A stretch of DNA of 64,000 nucleotides from Spongilla lacustris. Its lineage: Eukaryota > Porifera > Demospongiae > Spongillida > Spongillidae. The stretch is from contig OX442434.1 in NCBI GenBank assembly GCA_949361645.1, forward strand, positions 2,010,985 through 2,074,984. The letters run 5' to 3'. This document shows, piece by piece, positions 42,229-57,200 of this stretch. The notes beneath the pieces were generated by a model. The model searched no databases. It had not been told where the DNA came from and saw only the letters and a program-made list of their open reading frames with translations. The translations under genes were made by a program, and so were the position numbers. Every line of letters begins with the position of its first letter. The first letter of the stretch is position 1.

Positions 42229-45200
42229 CTACAAACTAGGCTTCCAACCTCTGCGATTCGCTCTTCTTTCAATCTCTTCTCGCGCACTGAGTCTTCTTTT
42301 GGGGACGACGGAGGTTTCAATCGTAGGCGGCTGCCTTCGCGGGACAACAGCGGCATTCGGATGCGCTGTTCTTGGCCGTTCCCCACCGTGGGGGCGCCAA
42401 GCAATGTCACCAGAGGGAGCAGGGCGTGTATCCGGTGTGGTTGAACCACGAGGGCTTGGAAATGACGAGGTCCCAGCTGCACTACAGCTCAACTTGTCAG
42501 CCTCTGAAGTACTGCTCTCGTCACCTTTCTGGTATCTCTCCTGTTTGGCTTTCTTAGCTCCAACTGACCCTTCTCCGTCTGCTGTACGTTTTACTCCGCC
42601 CGGGTAGTCCCGCCTTTGATCGGTACATGTATCGGACTTGCCGTCACCTTTCATCTCGGCAAAGGCGCTTCCATGTGGTCGATGGTAATGTCGAGCAGAA
42701 GAAATCTTTGGCGCCGCACTAGGAGTATCGACGGGAGGGTCGAGTGTGCTGCGTGGAAGTGGGTTGACTACGGCAGTGCAGATAGCGTCGTTCCTGTACT
42801 TGCTAGGATTCCGAGGATCTCGAGGAGGGTCAGATTTACCTCTCTGAGTCGAGACTTTCGCTGAGACAGTGCCGCCGTCAGTAGAACTAGAAGCTCGTTT
42901 TGTAGTCGCGGTACTGCTTGCACAAGCCTGTTCAGGCTTTGCTGGAGCCGACAATGTCCTTATTGGCGGTTCTGAGCCAGAACTCCTTTGATCTGTTGTA
43001 TTAGGAGGCGGGGGCTTAGCAACGTCTTGAGCAACTGTACCCAAGTTGTTATTGTTTACAGGCACAATTACTTTCCTGTCTACCGCACTCTGAATCAACG
43101 CACTCCAGTCTGGAGACACCTAAAAATAACCACTCGATTAATACGATGCACCAGTGACCCACAAACTATACCTTTAATGATTCAACGTGGCATAGAATAT
43201 AAAGTCCCTTCCTTCCTCTTGTTAAAGAAACATTCATTCTTTGTCTGTTCCACAGGAATCTACAAGATGACAATTTTTGAACAACCGTTATTCTGTCCAA
43301 AGTGGCACCCCATCACTGCATGGGATATGGGACATCAGGCCATGTAGTGTCAACATACTTTTTATAAATGTAGAATGAAATGCAAATAAACATTCCACCC
43401 CTTCAAGTTATTAAATATTATGGTCATCCAAAATTGGCAACAGTTCAGTGAGCACTGAACAAAGGTTTTTTTGGTCGACTACACGTTCCTCTAAATATTG
43501 TACATTTATACAAACTTGTAAATGACCTACTTAGGACATTTACATGTGTGCACGATATTACCAATATTGTGGCAGCGCTTTTTATTTCCATTTCCTTTGC
43601 TCACACCAATGTGATATAAGCAGGTCGTGTGCAAAGTTAATTAACTCATAAGCAGCTGAACATACATGCTTATGAGTTAATTAACTTTGCACATGACCTG
43701 CTTACATGTAACTCCGCCCCCTTGGGTCAAACCACAATTACAATGTGGGTACCCTAGATAATATCACTGAAGGTAAGGTGGGTATTACACTAAAAAAGCT
43801 TGGTTTCTTGTATGATATCAAGATTAGTCTGGTTAACCTCACAGTTTATTCAATATGAACAAATGTAATAAAATGATAAAAAGTTAGACAGTTGAGTTAC
43901 ACTCCAACTATTGGGGCATAGTTTAGTTAAACCAATACCCACATATAAAGAAATAATTCCTGCGAGAATAGCAATCCCAGATAATTTCAACAACTAAATG
44001 GCTTTGTTACAAAAATTAAAAAAAGCTTTTGAATATAGCTATAGCGAAAAAAGTGCAGTTTGGAAATAGAGAAAATTAATGCAGTGATAATTCTGTTTGG
44101 TGGGGGGTAAATTTAAGCAATCAATCAACCTCAACTACTACAGCAAAGCCACTACGGCATGGCACAACCTCCCATAAGCTGTGGAGTTGGCTCCCTGTGA
44201 TTAAATACATCATTTAGTGCTTACCCAATTGACCCTGATGTGTTCTTTGCTCGTACACAGGATAGAATAGTGACATCCTTTTCCTTTCCCTGAATTATAA
44301 AGAGCACCTCAAGTGTGCATGTGTGTGATGTGTTACGCTTACAAACCTGGTACCCATCTACAGTGCCAACATCAATTTGCTGACCAACGTGCCTACAAAG
44401 AAACCTTATAATGGTCATGCAAATAGCTAAAACCTTACTTCTCTTTAAGTTCACTTTTGATCAGCCTCTCTTGTGCCTTGTACGGAGTGATGATACCAAT
44501 CTGTGAGCAGTTAATACTCTTAAGCAACACTTTGCACAGGTTCAGAACAAGAGCTGCTTCTGTCACATTGAAGATTGACCTATTAAAGGAACATTAGGCA
44601 CATTTATGGAAGCAGATAGTACACCTCATTAGCTACAAATCTTCCTTAGTAGTAATGCCCGCATGCTGTCCGCTGCAGCCTTCAGCTGCTAAAAATAATT
44701 GAACAGATTTTAGTTCAAAATCCACATCATCTGAAAACTCTAGTTTGTCCTTTATTATTTACATGCTGGCTTAAGATTCATAAAAATACACAGCACGTAG
44801 TAACTTCCTAAATGTTGCCACCAAGTTTTACAAAGATGTTTCATCCTAAAGGATGCTGCAATTTGGAAGTGTCTTGCCATGACATCAAGGGGCAGGTAGA
44901 GCATGCAAGCACACCCACCCACCCACACACACACTTATGCTTAGAAGTATTCATACCAAGCATTGGCACCTACCCTTCATCTTTGCTCTCCTCCTGTCCT
45001 ATGGCTACATCAAATACTAGGAACGGTTTGAAGGGAAATTCTGTATTCATATCCCTATGATCAGATGAATAATGCCTTTGAAATAAATAAAATAAAAGAT
45101 GAAAAATCCACCTTGCTGACAAAAGTTTTCCTTTGTAAAAATGCTGGGATGGGAACTGGCAGATCTGGGGAAGCATTCGGTATTGAATCTGTAGCATTTT

Positions 45201-48200
45201 GACAGGATTTTCTGAGCACAGAAGAGAAAATTAACACAAAAGCAACACAAATACATACAGTGATTACACTGACGAGTACTTTCATCACAGAACAGCTGCA
45301 CAACTGCACACGATACAAATACCACATACCTTCATCGTTCATCTGAGAAAAGTGGTTATACAGCCTTTCAAACAGACTCTGTCCCAGCCCATGCTCCTGG
45401 GCTATCTGGGACTTGACAGTAGCAGATAGTTGCAGTGGATCACCAATCAGAATAAGTTTGGATGATTGGTAGCGGAGAGGTATAAGCATGTCTAGCTCGC
45501 AGCACTGTGATGCCTGAAATCAGTACCAGGACAAAATCAAGAAGGAATTAAATGAAATAGAGGAGTAAGCAAAAAACAGATTTTCATGGTCAATGTTTAT
45601 TGTTGTGCTAACCAAGGTTGTTTCCTCTGAACACTGGTAAATTTACAGGATTCAACCCTATTCATGTCCTGTATACAGCTAAAGTTTGCCTGCATAATGA
45701 ACAAGTGTACTTGACACATCTTTAGGAAACATGACCGTATGAATCCATTAATAGTTATCTTTCCATATGGAGTTACAAGGCAGATAGATATCTTTTATTA
45801 TTCACTTACTATGCAACGTTAAAAAAAATTCCCCATATTCTGACCAATTTTGTCCAGATTTTCACAATTTTTGATCAACAGAACAACAAATTCTTGATGC
45901 ATGAAAATTAGATTAAAGATCAATCATCAAGCTTTCAGAAAATATTATATGAACAGAGCATAGATAATTAAAAATGCATACATAGTGTCATTTGTGGCAT
46001 ACTCTTCTGTTGATTTTCCTCACTTTTTAAATAAATGTTATGCCTATTACCTTCACCATATTACGGATCAATCAACACAATTAACTCCTAAAATTTTTGT
46101 CCCTTACATGTCCCTTATGCAACACACACCAAATATCAGAACTATAACTTCTATTATTAAGAGGAACACAATTTTAAGGGATCTGCAGTATAAGAGATTA
46201 GTGTCTGACATGTCACTGCTATTTCTGAGAACCTTATCTTAGTTGGGGTATATTTACAATTCTGTACCACTAATCACCAGGTAGGCAAAATATCATTTGA
46301 CATTGCACGACTGACGTTGAGAACAACTCTGTGCAAATCATACTGAACACTCACTTCATCAACAATTACACAACTGAAGTGAAGAGGATTTCTGAGAAAG
46401 CTGCATGGTGGTAGAAATAAAAAAAAACACACCCACAATGATTCAGAGATAGTACCATTCCATAACAGAACTACCACTCCCACAGAGTGTGGAGCATATG
46501 ATGTCAGCATTCATGAGAAGCCTCTTCCGCACCATGGATTCCTCCCGATGGCTGTTTTTTTGCTTCATTCTGGCCTGTCAAGGGTAGAGCACAGTACACT
46601 GAATATTGCTGTTACAAGTCTCCCTCTCCTCCCCTTCGACCCCTACTATATATTTTCACCACTTTCCCTGGGAACAGCTACTTATGGGTGAAGACTCATC
46701 AAGTGCAAACAGCTTAGCAATATCACCTACATCCCTGTGCTGCTTGATTAAATTGTTTTTCCTCTCCTGCTTTTGGTTCAGCGCTTGCTCCAGACCGCTA
46801 ACCTACAGTTGCAACACAGATGATAGAAATGGTTTTTTCAACTTCTAAATTTAATACACAATGGTGCCCAATTAGAAAGCAAGACCTTAAATATAAAATA
46901 CAACAAGTCTTATATATATACAATGCTGAAATCTTACGTAACTACATTTTGATTACGATTATGCATCAAATAAAAAATTGACAGGTAAAGTACACCCCTC
47001 CCCAGACCTTTTCTGTGTTATGTTTTTTGGCAAGATGTAGTTCATTCTCCAGTGACTCCACTTCTTTCTCCAAAACACCTATCTCCTTTCTAAAAAAGAA
47101 GGCATTCTGTACTTCTAAGCAAAAAAGTTAAGTTCGTTGTTCTCTTCCATGTACATACATACACTATGTCTGATACATGCCCATACACTAAAATTGTATA
47201 ACAATATGTCCCTGCAATGAAACAGATCTGTTGCATTTCAGCCACAAAGTATACCTCAATTGATCCAGTTGTGGTATCATGCTTTTCTCCTCTACATAAT
47301 ACAGATCAGTAAATGCAGGACAAGTTAATAGAAAGTAAACATACCAAAGAGGTCTTTTCTGGCCAGCTCGTCCAGTGAGATAGGCTTAACAAGGGCATCA
47401 ATCTTGACATCCTGGCCAACTCGGATAACATTTAAGCCCGGCAGACTAGCCCGCTCAGTAGCTTAAAATAGGGAAAAATAATAATAATTTCAACAAAGCG
47501 GGAGTCCTGATGATTATTAAATACTAGATCTACAGACTTATGCATGTTTAATTAAAGACTGCATGGATTCGATGTGAATAAGCACACTTGTGGTTTTCTA
47601 TCCACTTGTGTAGAATCTAGCATCATGTTGCACTAACAACAGAAAAGTGCATATTTATACTTGCTTTACACCACCCCAGAGACAATATCAATCGCACAGG
47701 AGTCTCTATAGTGTTTGCCCAATTAAGAGTACCAGATTATAAGACCAAAAAGTACCACTAACAGTGGCTCTAAATTTGATTACACGCAGAACCATTTTAC
47801 TTTGCACCCAGTATGCATACCCTTCTAACATCAGCAATAATTATGTACATATACACCTATTTTTATGTATATATACATCTATTACACCCTCCTACATCAG
47901 TACTCGAGCCTACATGTACATGAGTGATAGCAGTATGTACCAGTGATAGTGTACCCTCCCTACTTCTTGTAATTGTAGATGCAAGATAAACCACCAAGGC
48001 ACCCATAGGGGTAAATTTTGGCCTTATGGTCCGGCGGTTTTATAATTGGGCAACCACTATGTGCTGTGATCTATAACTGCATTCAACGTCTAACTTTTCC
48101 AGCAAAGTATGTAAAGGTTACCATTTGGAAGAAGTTGTTCTTTGTACCTCTCTCTCCACTCCTTTGTATTTCTCACATGACCCTTTCTTATCAGCCTCTT

Positions 48201-51200
48201 AACAACTTCATCCACTGCTGTGTTGGATGGTGCACAAAGGAGGATGTGTGGTGCAGTTTGTGGTAGGCCTCCAAACCTCTGACCAGGTAGGGAACACCCA
48301 GGAAGCTGTTGGGATCTGAGCACCTGAAGGATGTAATAGATTAATAATATTTGCACACATGAAACAGCCTCTACAAAATGTATTGTTAACCACTATTTTC
48401 CTGTCCGGATGCAATATAATTATCCGGTTGATCAACCGGTCGTCCGGTTAATCAACTGGGTATCCGGTTGATTAACCGGATGGCCGGTTGATTAACCGGA
48501 CGGCCGGTTGATTAACCGGACGGCCGGTTGATTAACCGGACGGCCGGTTGATCAACCGGATTAATAAAAAAAAGTATTGCGCATGCTCAATAAAGTGTGA
48601 ACACGCCGATCATGGATAAGAGCGCCAGCTGCAAGATCTTTGAAGAGTATGTAGATTCCTTGTTTCCTATTGGAGGGAAGCGTTCCAGGAGTGCTGTGAT
48701 ACGGCAAGACTTTGCCAAACGAATTGTCGATCACTTGAAATCCAGATGCCTCATTTCGACATTTCGTCAAAAAGGGTGGCTTTGCTCTACTGGATATGCC
48801 ATCGGCAGGCATTCGTGATGTACTAGTTGTCTCTTTGAAGGATGAAAAGCAGGTAAGATTCCATTCAACGTATCAGTACGGCGAAGCACGAAGTCATATA
48901 TTTACACCTCACTGTACAGAATTTAAATGATCGCACTATGATAAAAGCTTCTCGCAGAGTTGCAACAATGGAAAAGTTTATATTATATTGGAGCAGGTTC
49001 ACTCTAAAGACTGTCTACATGCGGGCTCAAGAAAGACATTTGCCAAGGTTTTGCACGTTTTTAATGTTCCTTAAGCTTACTTGCATGCAGGTGATTCTAA
49101 TTGTCTAGGTTCAAACTTTGTACTCGCATGTTCCTAGAAGTGTGGTAGAGCATTTCATTAAGCTCTGTGAAACTTGCAGTCTTCGTGTGCCTCATAAAAC
49201 CAAACCTCCACTGAGGCCTACAGTGGCAAATGGATTCTTTTCACGTGTACAGGTCAGTATTTTTTTCTGCCCAAAATTGTTTTATTATCCACTTTACAGA
49301 TTGATCTGATTGACATGAGGCATTTGCCTCATAATGGCAACAAGTGGATATTGCATATTGTTGACCATTGGTCAGTCAAAGTTCAATTTAGCATATCCAT
49401 TACATAGTGCATGGGGCCTGTGTTGGGAATATTCAATATAACTCAGTGCTATGTTTAGTTTAATCTTAATTTCATTTATTGTCTCAGTTTAATTTTTCTC
49501 ACTTGATGTATGTTATAAACAACTTCGAATTTTTGTGTCAGTTTCAGTACATACATCTAAATCTGTACTTTTCCATGTAGGTTGTAGCTGTAGAAGTGGG
49601 TGTCATAGCAAGAAAAAATGTTCATGCAAATCAGGAAATAGGATGTGTCTATCATTGTGCAATCCAGGTCATACATGCACAAATTGCAAAGATACTATGC
49701 TGCTGTCAACCAAACAAATTGATGTTGTATCAGATGCAAGTCCAGCAAAGGAAGTAGTGAAACCATGGACTTCTATTTGTGGAATTCTTTTAACACAATC
49801 ACACAAAGAAGTACTGAAGTCTCCAAATCAGTGGCTTGATGATGAAATAATTAATGCAGTGCAGTACTTGTTAACGAAACAAAACCCATCTTGGATTTCA
49901 GTCTACTATTCTTCTTTTAAATTTCAAATGGAGCCTAAAAGAACACCCCTTTATTCAGATATTGAACAATCATTGGATAACAATATCTACCATTGGTGTA
50001 CCACCATCTACTGTCAAAGTGTATGATAGCAACCATGGAAAACTGCTGCATCATGAGCAAAAGTTAGTGGCAGATATTTTGCAGTCTTATCAACCTTATA
50101 TTGTAATCCATTACATTGATGTCCAAAAACAAGCTAATACAATTGATTGCGGCTTGTTCTCAATAGCATTTGCAACTGCACTAACTTTTGGTCAAGATTC
50201 TGCCATGATATATTTTGACCAGGAAAAAATGAGTGGGTAAGTCCCGCGTTTAACAGCCGGGTAAACTCTATACTGTCCCGTTAGACAACCGGAGAACCCA
50301 TTGAACAACCGGGCAACCTATATTGTCCCGTTAGACAACCGGATAGTTATAACGCAACCGGGTACCCGGTTGAATAACCGGGTATCCGGTTGATCAACCG
50401 GTGTCCCCTTGATCAACGGGACAAATTGATCATTGGTACGGAACATATACGATGTACTGTATGAAGAAATTAAAATTCTGACTGCTCATCACAGTGCTAC
50501 AAAGCACTTAATCTCTAACAAGCCAAACATTTCAATGCACATATTGCCCTTCTTCTGCTTGTCCTAGAAAGTTTTACAAACCTCCAACCAAATTGCATCA
50601 AATTGAATGGCTAATTAAAAACTAGTACCATTTAACTCCAGGATGGGCAGCGAGACTTTCAATGTGTAAGAATTGATTTTTAATGCATACACCAAATAAC
50701 TAAAAAAGATTGGCGACGTAGTTTTCATGAGAGTATTCACCGTTCACTTACAAAATGGTTATATGCATTGAAATATGAATTACCCATTACAGTTATAAGG
50801 TGCCGAATTGTTAATTAGCCATATATTTTGATGGAAGAGTTGCATTTTCTTTTGCTTGTCCTAGAAAGTTGTAGTAATAATAATTAAAAAAGGGCAACAA
50901 TTGAATTGAAATGTATGGATAAGTCCTTTTAACCCTGTGATGGACAGTGCGTAAGAAACATTTTAAGAACATTGAAGCCTTGAGATTTTGTTTTGAAAAT
51001 GAGTAAAAAGAAAAAAAAAAGAAACATTTCCCCTGAATACATAATTATGTATGTACAGCAACATGTATAATGTACAAAACAATGCTTACCTTGAATAGTG
51101 CCCTTATCAACCCAATAATTGTGTGGGTCTTGCCAGTACCTGGTGGTCCCTGGAGCAAGCAAATTCTGGGGTGGACAAAACCTGCCTGAGTAGCTTGAAC

Positions 51201-54200
51201 TGCAGCAAGAACGGCATTTTTTTGAGAGTCATTGTACTGGTTTCCAAGCTATAAAAACAATGAACAGAGTCAACATGAACCACACCCCTTACAACATCTC
51301 CACTACCAAAAACAACATTATAGAGATTCTGATCTTTAATTTCGCCTTCTCTACATAGCAAACATTCAACTAAGCTTTTACAAATATATGTACAGGTAAT
51401 TATATCTTACACAGCACAAAACTAAAGTGGGGGACATACATTGTGATGTGGCAGTCAAATTAAGTGACAATATCGCGGTCCATGCACCAATAGACAGCTT
51501 TTTTTTATCTGCAATGTTGAAATAGTTTCCCCCTGATTTTATTACTCTTTAGGGCTTCAGTTTTGCAAGTTAAAAAAGGATCTTTTCTCACTGAAATTGG
51601 TTTCTATGGGATATGAGACATCCAGAACAACATTTTCCTGTGTTCCATTCTTAAGATACACATTTCTAAGTTTTCCCTCTCTTTACATGGGTAGAGTCAG
51701 CGTGTGGATGCAAAACTAAATATGAATACATTACATCACTCAATCCATGTAGAAAAGGGAAACAACTTTAGAAACAGTGTATTTTAAGAACGGAACATCG
51801 AAAAAGTTGTGTTGGATGTCGCATATCCCATAAAAACTGATTACAGTGGGAAAAAATCAACGTGGAAATTGAATTTAAATATTTAATTTGAAAATTTGAA
51901 GCCCTATAGAGTAATAAAAACAGGGAAAAACTTCACTTCAACATTACAGCTCCCTATTAGTGCGGGACCGCAATATTGCTGCTTAATTTGACTGCCACAT
52001 CACAATATACTTCCTTGATGCTGTCCCCCACTTCAGAAGTATGCAAAATATCTGAGAGCTAACTTCACAAATAAATGATTATTCCATTTGCCTCTGTACA
52101 ATACCAGGACCATGTGACATTTGGAGGTACACCAACATGGGTTCCCTCAAACTCTTGAACAAATTACAGTAAATACCACTTACCACAGGTACAAACAAAG
52201 ATCACATGACCATTTATAACTAGGTGCCATTTACATGCCTTTCTTTAATAAACAAGATCCACAACAATAATATCTTGACGCAATTATCATTGCAACACCA
52301 TATGATACTCCATGTCTTGACAAATAATAAAATTGTGATTGCAAGATTAGATGCTTGGCAAGTATAGCAAGGTTCTTGGCAAACATTTTTGGACCTAACC
52401 ACTTAAAATGCCAAGGGAGGGTGAGATCTCTTTATTTGAAAGTGGTTTGGCATTGCCCAAAGCCCTAATGGAGCAATTACATGCATGTAGTACTCCAAGC
52501 ATGAGGCCCATGGGTACCAGAGGGAACACAATCCCCACAACAAAACTGCTGAACTGACCATTTGAATAACTTCATTCCGAAGAGGATCTGAAGGTGGTTG
52601 TTTACCACCACCAAAGTATACCCCGCCCAGTGGACTCAAAATGTTTGCAGCTAATGGACTTGTGTGCAGGTTGACCAATCCATTCCACTTCCGTACGTGG
52701 TCAGCCAGAGACGCCACAGTGGTGCATCTGATTTCACGATTCTCCAGTGATGAGGAGTGGGCAAAATCCAACTTGCAGACCCTCAAACACAACGTCAGCT
52801 CAAAGTAACTACCTGGATTTGAACCACTGGATGAAGGACTACGAGGATCATGATTTGGTGGCAGATGCTGCAGTATTCGAGTGTAAGAATCCACGTAGGC
52901 AAACAAATGAGCTCCTGCACCATGCTCAACCCGGATGAGGTGCTGCTGAACAGGATGGGCATACTGTTTGCCGAGCTCTAAAGGAAGCTTGGTTTTGCAC
53001 TTGATGATCTGGAGCAATGGGTGGTCTGCTGCACAAACTGCCTCCACTTTCATAACACAAGGAGGAGGAAGAGGAGGAATAGGGCTACTCTTACCCTGAG
53101 TGCCGTTGTAAACCTGTTTTTTTTTTGGGTGCATAAGGGGAATAGGTAAAAAAAGAAAAATACGGACATCATTATTAAATTGCAAGCTTCTTTGTATACA
53201 GCTCATAAAAGATTGAAATCAAAGTTACATGAAACTATAGCATTTTGCTTTGCATTTATCCACTTTGCAATAACATGATGGCCCCACAATAATTAATTAT
53301 GTTACTGGGAAACAGAACCTCTAGTGCTACAAATCATATAGTACCTCCCAAATTATTAGTGGCTTATTAAAATTTTCCATTTTACAGCAACATACTAAAT
53401 AAAAAAGAGACTGATGAACAAGGCATATGTAGTGTGTTAGGTAATGATAATCATGCTTCTAACAGTACATGTAATTGCTATCAATCATTAACTGCCAACA
53501 TGCATAAGACATATGCAGCGATGGAAACATTATAGCTTACCTCTTCCCAAACTTCAATGAGCAGAAGAGGGGAAAATACTTCGCAGTACTGATCAACACT
53601 ATGAAACACCAGCGGCACACTCAAGTTAGCAGGAAACCATGCTGGTGAAGGACACATCAGCTGCCTGTCCTCACTTTCTTGTGGATAGAGAAACCACTGG
53701 GGGTCCCACGAGAGAACCCTGATGTGGAAGTCATTCATTCTAAATGGAACCTTGGGTTTGATAATAACACGATTCACGGAGATGCTTGCAGGAGAAGCAG
53801 CAGGTTTCACACTGACAGCAGGCGTTGCTCCTCCCTTGGGCACCTGTCTAGTGTTGCTATTGCATGGCATAATGGTGGACAACAAGTCAGTATTTCTCTC
53901 CACTGCACAGCTGTAGTCATTAGGATTTTTGAATGGCCCAGGAAGAAATTGAGCTTGACAGTTTTCAAATGTGGGAACCTTTCTTCGATTACTAGGCAAT
54001 TTGCGTGCAGGGAGGAGTTGCTTCCTCTTCGGCAGCTCTTGACTACTCTCAGCATTTTTGGCAGTGCAATCAGAAGCCATGGCTGGAAAGCCCATAGGAG
54101 TCACAGTAGCAACTTGCATTTGTCGTCCTACCAATGGTTGGAGAGAATGAGAATGATCAGCAGTATTGGGTACAAGGGGTGAGCAAACAGCTGATCTGGC

Positions 54201-57200
54201 ACTCAGCACACTGTGACTAGAATCAGGATGGCATTGGTTTGTGGTATCTTCATTGTACCACCTCCGGAGCATATGTTGATTTACTATGACCTGCCCCTTT
54301 GATTCACCCTTCTCTACAGCCTTCTTAGAAACGAGATTGGCGATAGGTTCTTCTGGCAAATCAGAATCTGAAATATCCATGGGACAAGGAGACATCACGT
54401 CTGAAGTAACAGCTGGCAAGAAAGCTTCAGTATCTATATTAGAGGACTTTTCAATGTTTTCAATGCTGCAATTTGAAATATCAGAATCTGAAATATCCAT
54501 AGGGCATGGAGACACTTTTTCAGCTTCAGCATTAATACCAGAAGAGAACTTTCTATCGCGGACATTACAACATTTGCGTACCACAACTTTGCAATCTCGC
54601 ATTGGAAGTATTTGTTTGCTGGAAACTGTTCCACACACTGGAAGTCTGTACAATTTTGGCACAACATCAGATGCAGGTGTAGACTCACTATCACTTTCCT
54701 CCGATCCTGAACCTTCTTCACTTAAGCTAAGGAAACTAGCTTTCTTGCAATGTCTGTACATATGTACAGATTCATCAGAATCAGATTCCACTGCCTGTTT
54801 ACTTGCATTTCCAGACTGTTCTGTCACAGGATTTGTCATATTTGCAAATCGCTCCATCACCGGTATTGCATCATCGTCACTATCACTGCTGGATTGGTCA
54901 GGGCGGCTCTCATCCCCATCTCTCAGGTCAATTACACTTTGCCGTGCAGGGTCCACCATTTTTTTAAGCTCAGACAATCCCTCACACATAGAATCTTCGC
55001 TGTCAAGAGAGTATGACTTCACAGCTCCATGCAACGAAGAGGACTGGCTTTGGACAGGGCGTGCTGGTGGGTCATTAGACGTCGTAGAAGCTATACATAC
55101 CTCATGATGACGCACATTACAAGGAGAGTCAGATTGTACAATACCTGATGGGACACCTTTGGGTTCCTCATTTGTTTCCTCTGAATCAGATATTAAAATT
55201 ACTTCATGACTGGAGTTTGGTACCGACTTGTGCTGCAACTCGGCATGTATTGGCAAACTGGGAGCTACTTCAACTTTCTCTTTTATACGGAACTGTATAG
55301 ATGGAGTTTCTTTTGTGCTTACAGTGGTAGCATAATTATGGGAGGAAGAGATCATCTTTGAAGAACTCAGTTGTTGATCACCACCAATGGCACTGGCTTC
55401 AGATGATGCAGATAATTGTGAACCCTGAGTGACTAATGTGGTTTGTATTAATTTCTTCTCAGTACTGATATCTCTGCTCCTGCTGAGTGTAGCCCTCGAC
55501 AAGGAAGTGTTGCATACCTGATGAGTTGAACTCTTCAAGTTGTCCCTTACGACGTTCTTCGAAGTACCTTCTCTGAGATGTTGAGGTGACTCACAATCAT
55601 CCGTACTAGATTCAGCAGTATAATCTTTTGGATCTATACAGTATAAATGAACAACGTAAATACAGCAACATACCGTTATGACTTTCAGTGCACAAATAAT
55701 ACCAAAAAATTAATCTACGATGAATAAAGAATAATCCTTTTCTATATATCAGAACGACAATGTACAGTTTCCTCTCATCAAAAATTGGCCAATTCTATTA
55801 AATGTGCACCCCACACCCTTGGGAAAATTCATTTAGAAGCTCCCCTGTAATGAAATCCTATTAGCGCTTGCATGTGGTGATTCCCCACACCCTCAAATCC
55901 GCAGTGAGGGTGGGGCTTCGCATGCAAGACTAGTACAATATTATTATAATGTAATAAAGTGCCACACTGACACATTTGTCATTTTAAATATCATGCTACA
56001 TCATGGCGGGTGAAATGATGTGAAAAAGTGGGTGTGATATGGGGTCCCAGAATTGTTTGGCAAAAAGTTGGCAACTATGCAATAAACATTAATAATACTA
56101 TCACAGGCCACCCGAAAACGTATCCAGACAGTGGCGGGAGGGGGCATGCAATATAAAATGCATGCCATATAAAATGACCTTAATAACATATAATATTGAC
56201 AAATGATAGTACATTATTCATGAGTATACCTCCGCTCCACCCACACCTGAATTCCCAAATCTGTGAACAATTATTGCTCCTCTTTTTTCCTAACAGTATT
56301 GACACAAACAATTGAAATCTGCTATATGCTCTAGGTGTAGATATATACAATGTACATGTACTGTAGAGTATGTGGATGAGGCGCCCCCCCCCCCCCACAC
56401 CCACAAATAAAAATGGCTCAAGATGAGCATATTGTCATAATCTTGAGGGCTGCTGTGTGCTATTCTCTTCTAAATCCTGTCAGAGCACCATTTCTTTCCA
56501 CAAATGTTAAACAGGCGCTAGCATTAATGATTACGACAATACACGCTCATTTAAACATGAGCCATTTTTTGTGGGGGCGGAGGGGGGCTTAGTACAGTAT
56601 ATTAATTATTTCAATGTTTTTATCGGAATGAAATCATTTTACACTAGACAACCTTGAAAATCATGATTAACTTACTGGTTTTGTTGTCACTAATCCCAAA
56701 AGAGTCATTTCCTTTCTTCACATTACTTCTGAATGTCTGTACATAACTTCTGAATGCTTGTTTGACATTTGACTCTAAAAACACAACATATTCTTCATCA
56801 ATACAAGGCACAGGATAGATCAACCTCACCTCCATCACTGAACAAATCAGGAGTCCGATCTGTGTCACTATCATCAGAACCTAGGGAGTGTTTTTCATGT
56901 TTGGGTGGAATCGAAATTTCTTGTTCTTCAAATATAGGTGGAGATTCTTCTCGACTGGATGTTATACACTTACTGATACAACTGCTGCTTTTAGCAGTAT
57001 CCTTTGAGATCTGAAAATCATCAAGGGTAGTAGACTCACAGTGCTTGACAATATCAACTAGTTTGTTTCTCAAGAAATTACCAGTGGCAAATTTCATAAG
57101 TAAAGTCTTGGGCCCTGAAGCAGCTGGTGAGCATTTCTTAGTGAGCGTACTGCTTCTACAAAAGGACAATACTTCACACAGTTCAGTGTCGCCTCTTGCA

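Noticed and set aside
48402..50423. Polinton/Maverick or retrovirus-like element
   Set aside because: Integrase plus Ulp1-like protease also occurs in Polintons, but no polymerase, ATPase, capsid, reverse transcriptase or LTR is present, and the CXC plus integrase wording fits Ginger2 better.
53679..55107. Plus-strand ORFs of 167 and 273 aa opposite SETX exon 6
   Set aside because: Shadow frames of a long minus-strand exon whose phases and neighbours fit senataxin.
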